A stretch of 8,398 nt of DNA from Rhizobium sp. Q54 (GTDB lineage Bacteria; Pseudomonadota; Alphaproteobacteria; SMXS01): NCBI GenBank assembly GCA_945872035.1, contig CAMBYA010000087.1, forward strand, positions 1 to 8,398, written 5' to 3'. This document shows, piece after piece, positions 6,048 through 8,398 of the stretch (positions within the stretch are counted from its first letter, which is position 1; every line of letters begins with the position of its first letter). The notes under the pieces were generated by a model, which saw nothing but the letters and a program-made list of their open reading frames with translations, had not been told where the DNA came from and ran no database searches. The position numbers and the translations under genes were made by a program.

Positions 6048-7451
6048 ATGGAAATCATCACTGAAGTTGTCAACCGTCAGCGCGCGGCCTTCCTTCGCGA
6101 CGGTCCGCCGCCGCTGGCCGTGCGCATCGACCACCTGAAGGCGCTGGAAGGGCAGGTCCGCAAGTACCGGGACCGGATGGCCGAGGTGTTGAGCGAGGAC
6201 TTCGGCAACCGCAGCCGTCACGAGACCCTTCTGGCCGAGACCTTGGCGACGGTGATGTCGCTGCGCCATGCGCGCAAGCACCTCGCCTCATGGATGAGGC
6301 CCCGGAACCGTCCGCTCAACCGGCTGCAGCATCCGTTTGCCCGGGCAGAGATTCATTATCAGCCGCTCGGTGTCGTCGGCATCATGGCGCCGTGGAACTA
6401 CCCGTTTCAGTTGGCGCTTGTGCCGCTGGGACAGGCGCTCGCCGCCGGCAACAGGGTCGTGCTGAAACCATCCGAACTCACTCCTGGCGCCTCGGCGCTG
6501 CTGACCGCCATGCTGTCGGAAATCTTCGACGAAGACCGGGTGGCGGTGATTCAGGGTGGCCCCGACGTCGCGTCCGCTTTCAGCCGCCAGCGGTTCGATC
6601 ATCTGATGTTCACCGGCTCCACCGCGACAGGAAGGCGCGTGATGATGGCCGCCGCCGAGAACCTGGTGCCGGTGACGCTGGAACTGGGCGGCAAGTCGCC
6701 AGTGATCATCGGCGACGACTACGACCTTCACAGGGCGGCCGGGTCCATCGCCCTCGGCAAGATGCTGAACGCCGGCCAGACCTGCATCGCGCCCGACTAC
6801 GTGTTCGTTCCCGACGGCAAGGTCGACCAGTTTGGCCGCGCCCTGTCGTCGCAGATCATGCAGATGTACCCGACGCTCGCCGACAATCCGGACTATACCT
6901 CCATCGTCGCGGACCGGCACTTCGATCGGGTCAAGGGCCTGATCGATGACGCGCGCGCCAAGGGGGCGCGGATCGAGACGATCAATCCCGGTGCGGAGAA
7001 TCTTGGCAACCAGCGCAAGATCGCACCGACTTTGATCTTCGATGCCACGGACGACATGAAGGTCATGCAGGAGGAAATCTTCGGGCCGGTACTGCCGGTG
7101 AAGACCTATGCGGCGCTCGACGAGGCCATCGACTACATCAATGCGCACGACCGGCCACTGGCGCTCTATCACTTTTCCAACGATGCCGCCGCTCAGCGCA
7201 AGGTGATCGAGCGGACCACGGCGGGCGGCATGACCGTGAACGACACGCTGCTCCATGTTGCCGTCGACGACCTTCCCTTTGGCGGCGTCGGGCCCAGCGG
7301 CATCGGCGCCTATCACGGCGAGACGGGCTTCCGGACCTTCAGTCACGCGAAATCCGTCTTGCGCCAATCGAAGCTCAATCTGGGCGGTGCGCTGCGCCCG
7401 CCTTTCGGCGCCAGGCTGGAGAAGATCGCAGCCATGCTGATCGGCCGATAG
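6048..7451 (+). CDS. Coniferyl aldehyde dehydrogenase-type NAD(P)-dependent aldehyde dehydrogenase
   Basis: The 467-residue protein oxidises an aldehyde to the acid in the cytoplasm. The aldehyde dehydrogenase landmarks are in order: PWNYP with Asn117, KPSE (140-143), the FTGS nucleotide-binding turn (188-191), LELGGKSP with catalytic-base Glu212, GQTCIAPD with nucleophile Cys246, and EEIFGP (342-347). Short length, the early catalytic Cys and the C-terminal SHAKSVL region place it in the class-3 / coniferyl aldehyde dehydrogenase (CalB-like) branch. The natural substrate could equally be a long-chain or other aromatic aldehyde. The ATG at 6048 has only a weak AAGAG site nearby, but the alignment to family N-termini looks natural. 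It diverges from the chalcone-isomerase-like gene and is followed, 98 bases later, by the HCCA-isomerase-like gene, so the two are probably one operon. No clear promoter was identified in the gap. Confidence 0.92.
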   Translation: MEIITEVVNRQRAAFLRDGPPPLAVRIDHLKALEGQVRKYRDRMAEVLSEDFGNRSRHETLLAETLATVMSLRHARKHLASWMRPRNRPLNRLQHPFARAEIHYQPLGVVGIMAPWNYPFQLALVPLGQALAAGNRVVLKPSELTPGASALLTAMLSEIFDEDRVAVIQGGPDVASAFSRQRFDHLMFTGSTATGRRVMMAAAENLVPVTLELGGKSPVIIGDDYDLHRAAGSIALGKMLNAGQTCIAPDYVFVPDGKVDQFGRALSSQIMQMYPTLADNPDYTSIVADRHFDRVKGLIDDARAKGARIETINPGAENLGNQRKIAPTLIFDATDDMKVMQEEIFGPVLPVKTYAALDEAIDYINAHDRPLALYHFSNDAAAQRKVIERTTAGGMTVNDTLLHVAVDDLPFGGVGPSGIGAYHGETGFRTFSHAKSVLRQSKLNLGGALRPPFGARLEKIAAMLIGR

Positions 7452-7540
7452 TCGGCCTGATTGCGATGGCGATGGTCGCGGCAACCCGCGCATGATCCGA
7501 AGCTGGAGCGAGCGAATTGGTGAGACCCCATGACATGTCT

Positions 7541-7544
7541 GGAG
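7541..7544 (+). promoter_or_regulatory. Ribosome binding site choosing the ATG at 7550
   Basis: GGAG lies five bases before ATG 7550. The earlier in-frame starts, TTG 7517 and ATG 7535, lack a well-placed site, and the residues they would add (for example MSGAA) precede the usual family N-terminus. Confidence 0.6.
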
Positions 7545-7549
7545 CGGCG

Positions 7550-8197
7550 ATGACAGAGGACCGGCGGGAAGCCACCTTCTATTTCGACACCATCTCTCCC
7601 TTCGCCTACCTGATGTGGAAGGCGCTGCGGCGCGCGCCGCTGGACGTGCCAGTGACGCCCGTTCCTGTCGTGTTCGGCGCGCTGCTCAATCATTGGGGGC
7701 AACTGGGACCCGCCGAAGTGCCGGCCAAACGCATTCACACCTACCGCTACTGCCAGTGGCTCGCGGACGTGGAGCACATTCCGTTCCGGTTTCCGCCGAC
7801 CCATCCGTTCTTGTCACTGGGCTCGCTTCGGCTGATCGTCGCCCTGGGTTCGACATCGGCGGCCGTCGACGAGATATTCGACAGGATCTTCGCGCAGGGC
7901 CGGGATCTGTCGTCCGCCGACGAACTCGCCCGCGTTTGCAAGGAGCTCGCGGTTCCCCACCTCGCAAGCCAGATCAACGCCGAGCCGGTCAAAGCGGCGC
8001 TGCGCCGGAACACGGATGCCGCCATCGAACGCGGCGTGTTCGGCGTGCCGACGCTGGCCATCGGCGACGAACTGTTCTGGGGATATGATTCACTCGCCAT
8101 GGCGCGTGACTTCCTCGCAAACCCGGCCCTGTTCGACGATCCGGAAATGCAGCGCCTCGATGCCTTGCCGTTCGGCGTGACCCGCAACCGCCGGTGA
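7550..8197 (+). CDS. 2-hydroxychromene-2-carboxylate isomerase-like protein (DsbA / kappa-GST family)
   Basis: The 215-residue cytoplasmic protein has the thioredoxin-fold, DsbA-like architecture of HCCA isomerases. Its N-terminal strand TFYFDTISPFAYL (residues 9-21) carries Ser16 in the position of the catalytic serine, in place of a CxxC. The C-terminal part has GVFGVPTLAIGDELFWGYD, the cis-Pro loop and glutathione-site region of the family. A helical insertion lies between them. The best-known member acts with glutathione in naphthalene breakdown, but most genomic copies lack that pathway and their substrates are unknown. I see no ring dioxygenase or other naphthalene gene here. It follows the aldehyde dehydrogenase by 98 bases on the same strand, so a shared aromatic or aldehyde-detoxifying role is plausible. 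The ATG at 7550 is preferred over 7517 and 7535 because of its GGAG. It converges on the GlcG/HbpS-like gene with 13 bases between. Confidence 0.9.
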   Translation: MTEDRREATFYFDTISPFAYLMWKALRRAPLDVPVTPVPVVFGALLNHWGQLGPAEVPAKRIHTYRYCQWLADVEHIPFRFPPTHPFLSLGSLRLIVALGSTSAAVDEIFDRIFAQGRDLSSADELARVCKELAVPHLASQINAEPVKAALRRNTDAAIERGVFGVPTLAIGDELFWGYDSLAMARDFLANPALFDDPEMQRLDALPFGVTRNRR

Positions 8198-8210
8198 CCG
8201 GTCTGGTCCG

Positions 8211-8398
8211 CTAACCTTGGGCCTTCAGCCCCGCCGCCGCGATGCCCGCAAGCGCGCAGGCCTCGTCGGCGTCCGAGGTGTCGCCGGTCACGCCGACGGC
8301 GCCGATCGGCAGGCGGTCGTCGCCGACGATGATGACGCCGCCGGCCGCGGCGATCACCCCGTCCCGCGACGCCCGGTCCAGCGACGACACGAATCCGG
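8211..8398 (-). CDS. GlcG/HbpS family (DUF336) protein, C-terminal part, cut by window end
   Basis: The last 61 residues are visible; the start is beyond the right edge. The end has the family pattern: a glycine-rich strand AAAGGVIIVGDDRLPIGAVG, then VTGDTSDADEACALAGIAA. This matches the GlcG/HbpS-type C-terminus (as in G-G-V-P-(4)-G-x-(2)-G-A-(2)-V-S-G, then D-(2)-A-(3)-A). These small proteins have been linked to glycolate operons (GlcG), to heme binding and redox sensing (HbpS) and to several catabolic clusters; the exact role here cannot be told from a fragment. The stop TAG is 13 bases from the end of the convergent isomerase gene. No terminator hairpin is apparent in that gap. Confidence 0.8.
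   Translation of the reverse strand, partial: GFVSSLDRASRDGVIAAAGGVIIVGDDRLPIGAVGVTGDTSDADEACALAGIAAAGLKAQG

Noticed and set aside
5698..6281. Two minus-strand ORFs (5698-6033 and 5883-6281) in the divergent gap
   Set aside because: They run through the signal peptide region or the aldehyde dehydrogenase start in wrong frames and have no good binding site or family resemblance.
6288..7493. 401-residue minus strand ORF opposite the aldehyde dehydrogenase
   Set aside because: The + strand frame holds all the aldehyde dehydrogenase catalytic motifs; the antisense frame shows none.

Overview
The window is high-GC DNA with dense, short-spaced genes. Its gene families are typical of Proteobacteria: an HCCA-isomerase-like DsbA protein, a coniferyl-type aldehyde dehydrogenase, a DUF3833 lipoprotein, a chalcone-isomerase-like periplasmic protein and a GPH-type MFS carrier. 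I favour an alphaproteobacterium, perhaps Rhodospirillales-like, but this is an impression from composition and family content. No rRNA, tRNA, CRISPR array or insertion sequence was found.

Left part (1-2912, + strand): the 3' portion of a very large extracellular or surface protein built from about eleven degenerate beta-strand repeats of 67-106 residues. Its start lies before the window. The reading frame is broken once near position 343, so the protein appears as a short upstream fragment and an 849-residue downstream piece. A near-ideal intrinsic terminator closes the gene. It is followed by a short gap with a possible promoter and a small unrecognised hydrophobic protein (3060-3260).

Middle (3286-5821, - strand): three genes read right to left. 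They are a secreted chalcone-isomerase-like protein, an MFS/GPH carrier whose GTG start overlaps the previous stop, and a DUF3833 outer-membrane lipoprotein. The first and third are each preceded by GATCC-N16-CGTAT. This resembles an extracytoplasmic-function sigma promoter (RpoE/ChrR type), so the trio may be an envelope or lipid stress module. That reading is the most interesting part of the window.

Right part (6048-8398): a class-3 aldehyde dehydrogenase of the coniferyl aldehyde type is followed on the same strand by a 2-hydroxychromene-2-carboxylate isomerase-like protein. The start of the second gene is best placed at 7550. This pair may handle aromatic or fatty aldehydes. A convergent GlcG/HbpS-family gene enters from the right edge and is cut by the window end.
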